Shown here: piece by piece, positions 1-8,393 of the stretch
Layout of the letters: each line of letters starts with the position of its first letter
Numbering within the stretch: the first letter of the stretch is position 1
Source: Paracoccus aminovorans
Lineage (GTDB): Bacteria > Pseudomonadota > Alphaproteobacteria > Rhodobacterales > Rhodobacteraceae
Reading direction: 5' to 3'
DNA: 64,000 nt
NCBI RefSeq assembly: GCF_001546115.1
Contig: NZ_KQ955208.1
Span: 62,001 to 126,000, forward strand
Made by a program: the position numbers and the translations under genes
Notes under the pieces: generated by a model
What the model was told of the DNA's origin: nothing
The model's database searches: none
What the model saw: only the letters and a program-made list of their open reading frames with translations

Positions 1-312
1 GCCGGACTGCGGCGGTTGCACCCCGGCGGCTGGCTGACGCTGATCCAGCGCGCCGACCGGCTGGCCGAGATTCTGGCGGCGCTGGCGCCCGGCGCGGGGT
101 CGATCACGATTCTGCCAGTCGCGGCCCGGGCGGGGGCGCCGGCGGGGCGGGTGATCCTGACCGCCCGCAAGGGCGCGCGCGGCCCGCTGCGCCTGCTAAG
201 CCCCTTCGTCATGCACGCAAAACCGTCACATTCGGAGGACGCCGAGGACCTGACGCGCCCCGCGCAGGACGTGCTGCGGCATGGCGCCGCGCTCAACCTG
301 GGGGATAGGTAA
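1..312 (+). CDS. C-terminal part of a TrmN6-like tRNA/small-substrate methyltransferase (5' truncated by window)
   Basis: The reading frame is open from the first base and ends at TAA 310-312, so the true start lies upstream of the window. The visible ~103 residues contain an HPGGWL segment, an ITILPV strand, an RVILTARKG strand and a closing LSPFVMHA stretch. These match the end of the Rossmann methyltransferase domain of tRNA1(Val) adenine-37 N6-methyltransferase (TrmN6/YfiC-like) proteins. The SAM-binding and NPPY motifs would be off the left edge, so the assignment rests on the tail only. Confidence 0.6.
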   Translation, partial: AGLRRLHPGGWLTLIQRADRLAEILAALAPGAGSITILPVAARAGAPAGRVILTARKGARGPLRLLSPFVMHAKPSHSEDAEDLTRPAQDVLRHGAALNLGDR

Positions 313-380
313 TTTTCGGTGACAATGTGACGAATCTGTGCTGCAATCCACGGGTTCGATCAATCCAAGAGGAGGACGGA

Positions 381-545
381 ATGTCGGTTGAATCCCATGT
401 CCAGGAGCTTCGCCGCAAACACCAGTCGCTTTCAAACGCCATCGAGGCTGCGCATCGCAGCCCGGCGACGGATGACCTCGCCATCGCTCAGATGAAAAAG
501 GAAAAACTGCGCCTCAAGGAAGAGATCACGCGCCTGTCGCACTAG
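381..545 (+). CDS. YdcH family protein (DUF465)
   Basis: This is a 54-residue, highly charged helical protein of the DUF465/YdcH family. Family features visible are the N-terminal SHVQELRRKHQ helix, a turn, and a second helix rich in Lys/Glu ending EEITRLSH, which together form the usual short coiled coil. The start at 381 is chosen over an upstream ATG at 327 because a strong AGGAGG ribosome site lies just before it and the 54-residue size fits the family. Function of the family is unknown. Confidence 0.85.
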   Translation: MSVESHVQELRRKHQSLSNAIEAAHRSPATDDLAIAQMKKEKLRLKEEITRLSH

Positions 546-589
546 CTGCGCCGGGGTAGGCCCGGCCCACCCAGGGCTTTGACGGATAA

Positions 590-622
590 ACGGAAAACGG
601 CCCGCGATCATCGCGGGCCGTT
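590..622 (-). terminator. Rho-independent terminator of phaB
   Basis: A perfect 12-bp inverted repeat (596-607 with 611-622) with a 3-nt loop lies 19 bases beyond the phaB stop. Read on the minus strand, the stem is followed by a T-rich tract (TTTTCCGTTT). This orientation fits termination of the phaAB transcript rather than of the plus-strand DUF465 gene. Confidence 0.85.
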
Positions 623-640
623 GCCATTCCAGGGACCGGT

Positions 641-1366
641 TCAGACGAAGAACTGGCCGCCGTTCGCGCTGATGGTCGAGCCGGTGATGAAGCCCGCGTC
701 GTCCGAGGCCAGGAACACCACGCAGCGCGCGATCTCCTCGGGCTCGCCCAGGCGGCCGACGGGGATCTGGGGGATGATGCGTTCGTTCAGGACCTTCTCG
801 TCGATGGCGCGCACCATTTCGGTGCCGATATAGCCCGGGCAGATCGCGTTCACGGTGATGCCGGCGCGCGCGCCCTCTTGCGCCAGGGCCTTGGTGAAGC
901 CCAGGTCGCCCGCCTTGGCTGCCGAATAGTTCGCCTGGCCGGCCTGGCCCTTTTGCCCGTTGATCGAGCTGATGTTGACGATGCGGCCGAACTTGCGGTC
1001 GCGCATGCCGGTCCAGACCGGATGGGTCATGTTGAACAGCCCGGTCAGGTTGGTGTCGATGACCTCTTTCCACTGCTGGGCGGTCATCTTGTGGAACATC
1101 GCGTCCCGGGTGATGCCGGCGTTGTTGACCAGCACCGCGATCGGGCCCAGCTCCTCCTCGACCTGTTTGATGCCGGCGGCGCAGGCGTCGTAATCGGCGA
1201 CCGACCATTTATAGGTCTTGATGCCGGTTTCCTCGGTAAAGGCCCGGGCGGCGTCGTCATTGCCGGCATAGTTGGCGGCAACGGTATAGCCCGCGTCCTT
1301 CAAGGCCTTCGAGATCGCCGCGCCGATGCCACGCGAACCGCCGGTCACAAGAGCCACTTTTGCCAT
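641..1366 (-). CDS. phaB: Acetoacetyl-CoA reductase PhaB
   Basis: NADPH-dependent reductase making (R)-3-hydroxybutyryl-CoA, the monomer for polyhydroxybutyrate. It is a classical short-chain dehydrogenase of 241 residues: TGGSRGIG cofactor loop at residues 8-15, NNAG at 81-84, and the catalytic Ser134 / Tyr147-xxx-Lys151 set. The segment around NISSINGQKGQ and the C-terminal TISANGGQ motif are typical of PhaB rather than FabG. It lies 86 bp downstream of phaA on the same strand, has an AGGGGGAAG ribosome site, and is followed by a strong terminator, so phaA-phaB is a two-gene operon. Confidence 0.95.
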   Translation of the reverse strand: MAKVALVTGGSRGIGAAISKALKDAGYTVAANYAGNDDAARAFTEETGIKTYKWSVADYDACAAGIKQVEEELGPIAVLVNNAGITRDAMFHKMTAQQWKEVIDTNLTGLFNMTHPVWTGMRDRKFGRIVNISSINGQKGQAGQANYSAAKAGDLGFTKALAQEGARAGITVNAICPGYIGTEMVRAIDEKVLNERIIPQIPVGRLGEPEEIARCVVFLASDDAGFITGSTISANGGQFFV

Positions 1367-1452
1367 TTCTTCCCCCTTTTAAAATGGTCGTGAAATTGTG
1401 TTACCGAACGAGGCCGGTGCGCGCAAGATCATTGCGCGCACCTTTTTTCGGC

Positions 1453-2625
1453 TCAGCGCTCGAGGCAGAGCGCCACGCCCATGCCGCCGCCGATGCACAG
1501 CGTCGCCAGGCCCTTCTTGGCATCGCGGCGCTGCATCTCGAACAAGAGCGTGTTCAGGATGCGCGCGCCCGAGGCGCCGATCGGGTGGCCGATGGCGATG
1601 GCGCCGCCGTTGACGTTGACGATGGCCGGGTCCCAGCCCATGTCGCGGTTGACGGCGATGGCCTGGGCGGCAAAGGCCTCGTTCGCCTCGACCAGGTCCA
1701 GGTCGCCGACCGCCCAGCCGGCCCGCTCCAGCGCCCTGCGGCTGGCCGGGATCGGGCCGGTGCCCATGATCTGCGGATCAACGCCGGCGGTCGCGTAGGA
1801 GGCGATGCGCGCAAGCGGCGTCAGGCCGCGGCGATTGGCCTCGTCCTCGGTCATCACCAGCACGGCGGCGGCGCCGTCGTTCAGGCCCGAGGCGTTGCCG
1901 GCGGTCACGGTGCCTTCCTTGCTGAAGGCGGGGCGCAGCTTCTCCATCGCCTCCAGCGTGGCGCCGTGGCGGATGTATTCGTCGGCGTCGACCGTGGTGT
2001 CGCCTTTGCGGGTCTTGATCGTCACCGGCACGATTTCATCGGCGAACTTGCCGGCCTTCTGCGCGGCCTCGGCCTTGTTCTGCGAGGCGACGGCGAATTC
2101 GTCCTGCTCGGCCCGGGTGATGCCCCATTTCGTCGCCACGTTCTCGGCCGTGGTGCCCATGTGATAGTCGTGGAAGGCGTCCCAGAGCCCGTCCTTGATC
2201 ATGGTGTCGAGCAGTTTCATGTCGCCCATCTTCTGCCCGGCGCGGATATAGCCGGCATGGGGCGACAGCGACATGGATTCCTGGCCGCCCGCCGCGACCA
2301 CGGTGGCGTCGCCCAGAAGCACCTGCTGCGCCGCCAGCGCGACCGAGCGCAGGCCCGAGCCGCAGACCTGGTTCAGCACCCAGGCGGCCGAGCCCTGCGG
2401 ATAGCCGGCCTTGATATGCGCCTGGCGGCCGGGGTTCTGGCCCTGGCCGGCGGTCAGCACCTGGCCGAGGATGGTTTCGGACACTTCGGCGGGGTCGATG
2501 CCGGCCCGTTCGACGATGGCCTTCAGGACGATTGCGCCGAGTTCATGCGCCGGCAGGTTTGCATAGGACCCGAGGAAACTGCCCACGGGGGTGCGGGCGG
2601 CGGATACGATTACGGCTTTTGTCAT
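1453..2625 (-). CDS. phaA: Acetyl-CoA acetyltransferase (beta-ketothiolase) PhaA
   Basis: Condenses two acetyl-CoA into acetoacetyl-CoA, the first step of polyhydroxybutyrate synthesis. The 390-residue length is standard for biosynthetic thiolases. The acyl-accepting cysteine is in NQVCGSG (Cys88), the catalytic His is in [15 protein letters not shown] near residue 347, and the second catalytic Cys is in the LCIGGGMG motif near the C terminus. It is the first gene of the phaAB operon. The phaC synthase and depolymerase are not in this window. Confidence 0.95.
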   Translation of the reverse strand: MTKAVIVSAARTPVGSFLGSYANLPAHELGAIVLKAIVERAGIDPAEVSETILGQVLTAGQGQNPGRQAHIKAGYPQGSAAWVLNQVCGSGLRSVALAAQQVLLGDATVVAAGGQESMSLSPHAGYIRAGQKMGDMKLLDTMIKDGLWDAFHDYHMGTTAENVATKWGITRAEQDEFAVASQNKAEAAQKAGKFADEIVPVTIKTRKGDTTVDADEYIRHGATLEAMEKLRPAFSKEGTVTAGNASGLNDGAAAVLVMTEDEANRRGLTPLARIASYATAGVDPQIMGTGPIPASRRALERAGWAVGDLDLVEANEAFAAQAIAVNRDMGWDPAIVNVNGGAIAIGHPIGASGARILNTLLFEMQRRDAKKGLATLCIGGGMGVALCLER

Positions 2626-3416
2626 GACAGGCTCCTTCCCTGATGCCCGAAAAGATCGGTAACAGGGGAACTGTTTGCCGTTTCGTTCCGTGGCGTCAAG
2701 CGGACTTACCGGAAGGACGGCCGGGTCGGACCGCAGAAAATGCCGCCTTGCGCGCCGCGCGGCGGTGTCGGGACCGATGGGGCGCCGCCCAGCCGGCGGC
2801 GTGTTGCGCCGATACCAGGCGCCGAACGGTCTTGAGATCTTCGGCTCGGGCGGTGGTGCGCCGAAGCGCGCCCGTGGTTCCGCATGCGGCGCCGGTGCGC
2901 CGCGGTCACCATGCTTGTGTCTGAGGGACGCGGCGGTTCTCAGCCATGGAGCGTGACGTGATCCGTTCCTTCTTGGAAAAGGGGTCGAACTGCCGGCTCA
3001 CTCCGCAGAACACCCCGCACCCGCCATTCTTGCGCCCGGCCCGAGCCGTCGCCCACCAGCCAGCCGACCCCAGACGACGGCCACCATTCGCGCGCCCGCG
3101 CGACTCCGTGGGATGATGCTGGACGGCCAGCTTTACGCCGCGTCGCCACCATTCGCGCGCTCGCGGGACTACGCCAGCCAGCAGTGACACCGGCACAGCG
3201 CCACCATCCGCGCGCGCCCGAGCCCGTGTGTCGCAGCACCTGTCCGGTGGGGCAGGCGCTTCTCTTCGGGTCGTCCATCGATGCCGTGCGACATGAACAG
3301 CACAGATGATCTCGGGCCCGCATTCTCAGGCCCACACGCGGGCGATGCTTGCCGACCAGGAACCGACCTTGCGAAACGGGCCGGGGCCCGCTCGTGCGGA
3401 ACGAAGCCCCCGCCGC
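2626..3416. other. Gene-free interval upstream of phaA with degenerate direct repeats
   Basis: About 790 bases without a convincing gene. Open frames here are short, mutually overlapping, rich in Arg/Gly/Ala, and lack ribosome sites. The right half (3021-3225) carries four degenerate copies of a roughly 25-base element, listed separately. The promoter of phaAB must lie near its left end, but no clear -35/-10 pair was recognised. Confidence 0.6.
3021..3225. repeat. Four degenerate direct repeats, spacing 55-65 bp
   Basis: Copies begin at 3021, 3081, 3146 and 3201 and share a core reading CCACCATTCGCGCGC followed by a GC-rich tail. The second and third copies match at about 23 of 25 positions; the first and last are more divergent. 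On the minus strand the core reads GCGCGAATGGTGG. Parts of the spacers are also related (CCAGCCAG recurs). No known function is recognised; they could be regulatory iterons or decayed repeat units. Confidence 0.6.
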
Positions 3417-4244
3417 CTAGCTGCGCCGGGCGGCCGAGTTCGGGGATTTCCATGGCGGCACGATGGTCGGGGCGCCGAAGTAATAGCCCTGCAGACAGTC
3501 GATGCCCATGTCGATCAGGAAGGCGGCGTCATCCGCCGTCTCGACCGATTCCGCCACGGTGAACATGTCGAAGTGATGGGCGATGGATTGCAGCGCCCGG
3601 GTCAGCACTTGGTTGTCGCGCTGGCTGGCGATCTCGCGGATGAACTGGCCGTCGATCTTGATCATGTCGAAGCAGAAGTCGCGCAGATAACGGAACGAGG
3701 TATAGCCCGCGCCGAAATCGTCCAGCGCGAAGCTGACGCCATGCGATTGCAGTTCCTGCATGAAGCGGCCGACCAGTTCCGGCAGGCCCATGGCCGAGCT
3801 TTCGGTGATCTCCAGGATCAGCCTTTCGCCGATGCGGTCATCCTCGGCCAGGCCGGCGCGCAGGGTGCGCAGCCAGGCCGGATAGCCGATCGAGCGCGCC
3901 GACATGTTGATCGACAGCCGCAGCGAGGGCTCCTCGGCCAGGGATTTCAGCCCCAGCGACAGCGACAGGCAGTCGATCTGGCGCCCGAGTTCGGTGGTTT
4001 CGGCCAGCGGCATGAAATCGCGCAAGGGCACGATGCGGCCGGTTTCGTCGATGATCCGGATCAGTCCCTCGTGAAAGGCCGCGTGTTTCGGGCGATCCGC
4101 CTGCACCACCGGCTGATAGGCCAGCACCGCATCCCCGCGCGAGACTGCGCGGCGCACCGCGGCCATGGTCACGCGCGCCTGCTGGTCGACCGCGAAATCC
4201 AGCGGGGAACCCAAATCCGGTTGCGAATCTATGTTGTCGGTCAT
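3417..4244 (-). CDS. EAL-domain cyclic-di-GMP phosphodiesterase
   Basis: A stand-alone EAL domain of 275 residues predicted to hydrolyse c-di-GMP. Conserved active-site segments are present in order: YQPVV, the EGLIRI variant of the EAL/ExLxR motif, NMSARS, EITES, LDDFGAGYTSF, MIKIDG, VAESVE and QGYYFG. Metal and general-base residues (E, N, E, DD, K, E, Q) therefore look intact. No sensor domain, signal peptide or GGDEF domain is present, so it is probably a cytosolic enzyme. EAL is degenerate to EGL, which is tolerated in some active members. Confidence 0.88.
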   Translation of the reverse strand: MTDNIDSQPDLGSPLDFAVDQQARVTMAAVRRAVSRGDAVLAYQPVVQADRPKHAAFHEGLIRIIDETGRIVPLRDFMPLAETTELGRQIDCLSLSLGLKSLAEEPSLRLSINMSARSIGYPAWLRTLRAGLAEDDRIGERLILEITESSAMGLPELVGRFMQELQSHGVSFALDDFGAGYTSFRYLRDFCFDMIKIDGQFIREIASQRDNQVLTRALQSIAHHFDMFTVAESVETADDAAFLIDMGIDCLQGYYFGAPTIVPPWKSPNSAARRS

Positions 4245-4345
4245 GCCAAGACTCCTGTCATCGGCGGAAGTCTGGCGATCATCTCCTAAGATCGCGTAAA
4301 CTCGAGATGCTTTCTCGACTCAAGGTTAACGGAGCCCTGCCTGCC

Positions 4346-4921
4346 ATGACTGAACGCTGCGCCTGGTGCGGGACCGATCCGCTGTATGTCGCCTATCACG
4401 ACCAGGAATGGGGCGTGCCGGAACGCGACCCGCGCGCGCTGTGGGAAAAGCTGGTGCTGGACGGGTTCCAGGCCGGGCTCAGCTGGATCACCATCCTGCG
4501 CAAGCGCGACGCCTTCCGCGAGACCTTCGAGGGTTTCGACCCCGAGCGCGTCGCCGCCTGGGGCGCACCGCAGATCGAATCGGCGTTAACGAATCCCGGC
4601 ATCATCCGCCATCGCGGCAAGATCGAGGCGACGGTCAAGGGCGCGCGGCTGTTTCTGGAGATCGAATCGGCCGAGGGCTTCACGCCCTTCATCTGGTCCT
4701 TCACCGGCGGCCGCACCATCCAGAACACCTTCGCCAGCATGGCCGAGGTCCCCGCCAAAACGCCCGAATCCGAATCCATGGCCAAGGCCTTGAAAAAGCG
4801 CGGCTTCAACTTCTGCGGCCCGGTGATCACCTATGCCTTCATGCAGGCCTGCGGGCTGGTCAACGACCACATGACCAGCTGTCCCTGCCACGCAAGGGTC
4901 AAGGCGTTGTCGCCTGCCTGA
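4346..4921 (+). CDS. tag: DNA-3-methyladenine glycosylase I
   Basis: Base-excision repair glycosylase removing 3-methyladenine. The 191-residue product begins with CAWCGTDPLYVAYHDQEWG, supplying zinc-binding Cys5 and His18, and ends near HMTSCPCH, supplying the remaining zinc ligands. The LWEKLVLDGFQAGLSW segment holds the conserved Glu and the FQAGLSW pocket of the Tag family. The ATG at 4346 is preferred over 4307 because it gives the family length and has GGAG upstream. It converges with the next gene, overlapping it by 23 bases at the 3' ends. Confidence 0.93.
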   Translation: MTERCAWCGTDPLYVAYHDQEWGVPERDPRALWEKLVLDGFQAGLSWITILRKRDAFRETFEGFDPERVAAWGAPQIESALTNPGIIRHRGKIEATVKGARLFLEIESAEGFTPFIWSFTGGRTIQNTFASMAEVPAKTPESESMAKALKKRGFNFCGPVITYAFMQACGLVNDHMTSCPCHARVKALSPA

Positions 4922-5441
4922 CCAGCTCCCGGGCGGTGTCCGAGGCCCAGTCGGCGCCGCCCATCAGCCGGGCGATCTCGTTGCCGTCGCGGTCGATCAG
5001 CACCGTCACCGGCATGCCCATCACCCCCATCTCGCGCGCCAGCGCCTGGCGCGGGTCCAGCCGCACCGGCAGGTTGGTGACCCCGGCCTCGGCCAGGAAC
5101 TTGCTGATCGCCGGCGCCGGATTGTGACCCGAAGCGATGGCCACGACCTGGAAATCCTCGCCGCCCATCTGGGCCTGCAGGGCATCCAGCGAGGGCATCT
5201 CCTCGCGGCAGGGCGCGCACCAGGTCGCCCAGAAGTTCAGCAGCACCACCTTGCCCTGGTAATCGGCCAGCGCATGGGTGCCGCCCTCGGGGTCGGTGAA
5301 TGCGGTCGCGGGCACCGGGGTCGGATCGGTCCGTTGCAGCTTGGCAAGCCCGCCGTCATGTGCGGCCTGCCAGTCGATTTCGCCCGCCCATCCGGCGTTT
5401 GCACCAAGCAGCAGCGCCGTATAAAGAACCAGCCAACGCAT
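4899..5441 (-). CDS. TlpA/ResA-type thioredoxin-like periplasmic protein
   Basis: A 180-residue thiol:disulfide oxidoreductase. The N terminus ([19 protein letters not shown]) is a signal peptide or membrane anchor. The thioredoxin fold follows, with the redox motif WCAPC in the context [19 protein letters not shown] and a cis-proline segment GMPVTVL. Such proteins usually reduce apocytochrome c or other periplasmic targets. The start at 5441 is chosen because it begins the signal peptide just after a GGGGGTGG site; upstream extension would prepend non-signal sequence. It is divergent from argH, with only 22 bp between the start codons. Confidence 0.88.
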   Translation of the reverse strand: MRWLVLYTALLLGANAGWAGEIDWQAAHDGGLAKLQRTDPTPVPATAFTDPEGGTHALADYQGKVVLLNFWATWCAPCREEMPSLDALQAQMGGEDFQVVAIASGHNPAPAISKFLAEAGVTNLPVRLDPRQALAREMGVMGMPVTVLIDRDGNEIARLMGGADWASDTARELVRQATTP

Positions 5442-5463
5442 TCCACCCCCCGAAGGACAATCC

Positions 5464-6861
5464 ATGACCGAGCAGCCCTCCACCGCCAACCAGATGTGGG
5501 GCGGACGTTTCGCCGCAGGCCCGGACGCGATCATGGAGGCGATCAATGCCTCGATCGGCTTCGACCAGCGGCTTTATGCCCAGGACATCCGGGGCAGCCG
5601 CGCCCATGCGGCGATGCTGGCCGCGCAGGGCATCATCAGCACTAGCGATGCCGAGGCGATCGGGGAAGGCCTTCTCACGGTCTTGTCAGAGATCGAGGCG
5701 GGGAATTTCCCGTTCTCGACCGCGCTGGAAGACATCCACATGAACGTGGAATCGCGGCTGAAGGAGGTGGTCGGAGAGCCGGCGGGGCGGCTGCACACGG
5801 CGCGAAGCCGCAACGACCAGGTCGCGACCGATTTCCGGCTGTGGGTGCGCGACCAATGCGACGCGGCGATCCAGGGGCTGGACGCGCTGATCCGCGCCAC
5901 TTTGTCGCAGGCGGAAAAGGGCGCGGATTGGGTTATGCCGGGCTTCACCCATCTGCAGACCGCGCAGCCGGTGACCTGGGGCCACCATATGATGGCCTAT
6001 GTCGAGATGTTCGGCCGCGACCTGTCGCGCTTCCAGGACGCGCGCAGGCGGATGAACGAATCGCCCCTGGGCGCCGCCGCGCTGGCCGGGACCGGCTTTC
6101 CCATCGACCGCGAGGCGACGGCCAAGGCGCTGGGGTTCGAGCGGCCGATGGCGAACAGCCTCGACGCGGTCAGCGACCGGGATTTCGCGCTGGAATACCT
6201 GTCCTCGGCGGCGATCTGCGCCGTCCACCTGTCGCGGCTGGCCGAGGAGCTGGTGATCTGGTCCTCGGCCCAGTTCCGCTTCGTCACCATGTCGGACCGG
6301 TTCTCGACCGGCTCGTCGATCATGCCGCAGAAGAAGAACCCCGACGCGGCCGAGCTGATCCGGGCCAAGATCGGCCGCATCCTGGGCGCGGCCGTGGCGC
6401 TGTTCGTGGTGATGAAGGGCCTGCCCTTGGCCTATTCCAAGGACATGCAGGAGGACAAGGAGCAGGTCTTCGACGCCGCCGACAACCTGATGCTGGCCCT
6501 GGCGGCGATGACCGGGATGCTGTCCGACCTGACCGCGAATCGCGAGCGGCTTGAGGCGGCGGCGGGCTCGGGCTTTTCCACCGCGACCGACCTTGCCGAC
6601 TGGCTGGTGCGCGAGGCCGGGCTGCCCTTCCGCGACGCCCACCATGCCACCGGCGCGCTGGTCGCCATGGCCGAGAAATCGGGCGTGGACCTGCCCGACC
6701 TGACGCTGGAGCAGATGCAATCGGTCAATCCGGCGATCACCGCCGATGTCTATAACGTGCTTGGCGTGCATAATTCGGTCGCCTCGCGCATGTCCTATGG
6801 CGGCACGGCGCCGACGCAGGTCCGCGCCCAGATCGCCCGCTGGAAGGAGAAGCTGGCATGA
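5464..6861 (+). CDS. argH: Argininosuccinate lyase
   Basis: Final step of arginine synthesis: argininosuccinate to arginine plus fumarate. The 465-residue product has the lyase-superfamily signature [14 protein letters not shown], the [12 protein letters not shown] segment, and the [15 protein letters not shown] region bearing the catalytic His. It begins a coupled run: its stop overlaps the start of a small lipoprotein gene (ATGA), followed by lysA and a DUF4175 gene. Confidence 0.97.
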   Translation: MTEQPSTANQMWGGRFAAGPDAIMEAINASIGFDQRLYAQDIRGSRAHAAMLAAQGIISTSDAEAIGEGLLTVLSEIEAGNFPFSTALEDIHMNVESRLKEVVGEPAGRLHTARSRNDQVATDFRLWVRDQCDAAIQGLDALIRATLSQAEKGADWVMPGFTHLQTAQPVTWGHHMMAYVEMFGRDLSRFQDARRRMNESPLGAAALAGTGFPIDREATAKALGFERPMANSLDAVSDRDFALEYLSSAAICAVHLSRLAEELVIWSSAQFRFVTMSDRFSTGSSIMPQKKNPDAAELIRAKIGRILGAAVALFVVMKGLPLAYSKDMQEDKEQVFDAADNLMLALAAMTGMLSDLTANRERLEAAAGSGFSTATDLADWLVREAGLPFRDAHHATGALVAMAEKSGVDLPDLTLEQMQSVNPAITADVYNVLGVHNSVASRMSYGGTAPTQVRAQIARWKEKLA

Positions 6862-7025
6862 CGCATTCCCTCCTGATCGCCGCGCTGGCCCTGATGCTGG
6901 CGACGCTGGCCGCCTGCGGCGTCGACGGCGCCCCAACGCGCCCGGAATCGACCCGTCCCGAACCGAGCGCGCCCGGCCTGCAGGTCAGCGGCGAGGCGCG
7001 GATCGGCGTGATTTCAGAACTCTAG
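6858..7025 (+). CDS. lptM: Small lipoprotein, LptM (YifL)-like
   Basis: A 55-residue product with a hydrophobic leader and lipobox LAAC, with lipidated Cys20 followed by Gly, and then a Pro-rich tail. The position between argH and lysA and the C-G-x-x-G/A-P pattern right after the cysteine recall LptM (YifL), the lipoprotein that helps oxidative maturation of the LPS translocon LptD and is often encoded next to lysA. The start overlaps the argH stop (ATGA), implying coupled translation. The tail is too short and variable for certainty. Confidence 0.6.
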   Translation: MTHSLLIAALALMLATLAACGVDGAPTRPESTRPEPSAPGLQVSGEARIGVISEL

Positions 7026-7037
7026 GCCGGGATCTTC

Positions 7038-8303
7038 ATGGATCATTTCAACTATGTCGGTGGTGAGCTGCATGCCGAGGAGGTGCCGCTGTCGCGCATC
7101 GCGGCCGAGGTCGGCACGCCGGTCTATGTCTATTCCACCGCGACCCTGACCCGGCATTTCCGGCTGTTCCAGCAGGCGCTGGACTGGACCGATCACCTGG
7201 TCTGCTTTGCCGTCAAGTCGAACTCGAACCTGGCGGTGCTGAAGCTGCTGGGCGACCTGGGGGCGGGGATGGATATCGTCTCGGCCGGGGAATATGCCCG
7301 CGCTAAGGCGGCGGGCGTGCCGGGCAGCCGCATCGTGTTTTCCGGCGTCGGCAAGACTGCGGGTGAGATGCGCCTGGCGCTGGAGGGCGGCATCCGCCAG
7401 TTCAACGTCGAATCCGAGCCCGAGCTGGAGCTGCTGTCGCAGGTGGCCGCCTCGCTGGGGGTCGTCGCGCCCATCGCGGTGCGGGTGAACCCGGACGTGG
7501 ACGCCAGGACGCATGAGAAGATCGCCACCGGCAAGTCGGAGAACAAGTTCGGCATCCCGATCGCCAAGGCGCGCGCGGTCTATGCCCGGGCGGCGGCCTT
7601 GCCCGGGATCGAGGTCGTCGGCATCGACATGCATATCGGCAGCCAGCTGACCGACCTGGAGCCCTATCGGCTGGCCTATGCCAAGATGGCCGACCTGACC
7701 CGGGCGCTGCGCGCCGACGGGCACGACATCCGCCGCTTGGACATGGGCGGCGGCCTGGGCATTCCCTATCGCCGCGACAACAACGCCCCGCCCCTGCCCA
7801 TCGAATACGGCCAGGTGATCCGCGATGCGGTGGGCGATCTGGGCTGCGAGATCGAGATCGAGCCGGGGCGCAATATCTCGGGCAATGCCGGGATCCTGCT
7901 GTCCTCGGTGATCTATCTGAAAGAGGGCGAGGGGCGGGATTTCCTGATCCTCGACGCCGCCATGAACGACCTGATCCGCCCGGCGATGTATGCCGCGCAT
8001 CACGACATCATCCCGGTCATCGAGCCGGCGCCGGGGGCCGAGGTCGCCGCCTTCGACGTCGTCGGCCCGGTCTGCGAGACCGGCGACACCTTCGAGAAGG
8101 CGGTGGAGCTGCCGGCGCTGGGGCCGGGCGCGCTGGTGGCGCTGCGCTCGGCCGGGGCTTACGGCGCGGTGATGGCCTCGGAATACAACTCGCGGCCGCT
8201 GGTGCCCGAGGTTCTGGTCCGCGGCGATCAATTCGCCGTCATTCGGCCGCGACCGACGCTTGAGGAAATGCTGGGACGCGATACCATCCCGGAATGGCTT
8301 TGA
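7038..8303 (+). CDS. lysA: Diaminopimelate decarboxylase
   Basis: PLP enzyme converting meso-diaminopimelate to lysine. The 421-residue product has the fold-type III features: AVKSNSN carrying the PLP lysine, HIGSQL, the Gly-rich phosphate loop MGGGLGI, EPGRNISGNAG, and CETGDTF with the active-site Cys across the dimer. It starts 12 bp after the lipoprotein gene and ends just before a hairpin typical of operon ends in this group. Confidence 0.97.
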   Translation: MDHFNYVGGELHAEEVPLSRIAAEVGTPVYVYSTATLTRHFRLFQQALDWTDHLVCFAVKSNSNLAVLKLLGDLGAGMDIVSAGEYARAKAAGVPGSRIVFSGVGKTAGEMRLALEGGIRQFNVESEPELELLSQVAASLGVVAPIAVRVNPDVDARTHEKIATGKSENKFGIPIAKARAVYARAAALPGIEVVGIDMHIGSQLTDLEPYRLAYAKMADLTRALRADGHDIRRLDMGGGLGIPYRRDNNAPPLPIEYGQVIRDAVGDLGCEIEIEPGRNISGNAGILLSSVIYLKEGEGRDFLILDAAMNDLIRPAMYAAHHDIIPVIEPAPGAEVAAFDVVGPVCETGDTFEKAVELPALGPGALVALRSAGAYGAVMASEYNSRPLVPEVLVRGDQFAVIRPRPTLEEMLGRDTIPEWL

Positions 8304-8330
8304 CCCTGCATCCCGGCGGTTCCCTTGGTG

Positions 8331-8372
8331 CCGGGGGTTTCACACCCCCGGACCCCCGTGGGATATTTTCCC
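8331..8372 (+). terminator. GC-rich double hairpin after lysA (repetitive intergenic element)
   Basis: A 7-bp stem CCGGGGG / CCCCCGG (8331-8337 with 8345-8351) is followed within a few bases by a second small stem GGGA-TATTTT-(T)CCC. The block reads like the short palindrome that, from general knowledge, recurs between genes in Rhodobacteraceae. It sits between the lysA stop and the start of the next gene, so it may terminate or attenuate the argH-lysA transcript. The A-rich GGA stretch behind it doubles as the downstream ribosome site. Confidence 0.6.
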
Positions 8373-8393
8373 AAGAAAGAAAGAGGGGGCGCC

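Noticed and set aside
2643..3335. Several overlapping frames of about 90-130 codons upstream of phaA
   Set aside because: Arg/Gly/Ala-rich, lack ribosome sites, and are disrupted by the direct repeats.
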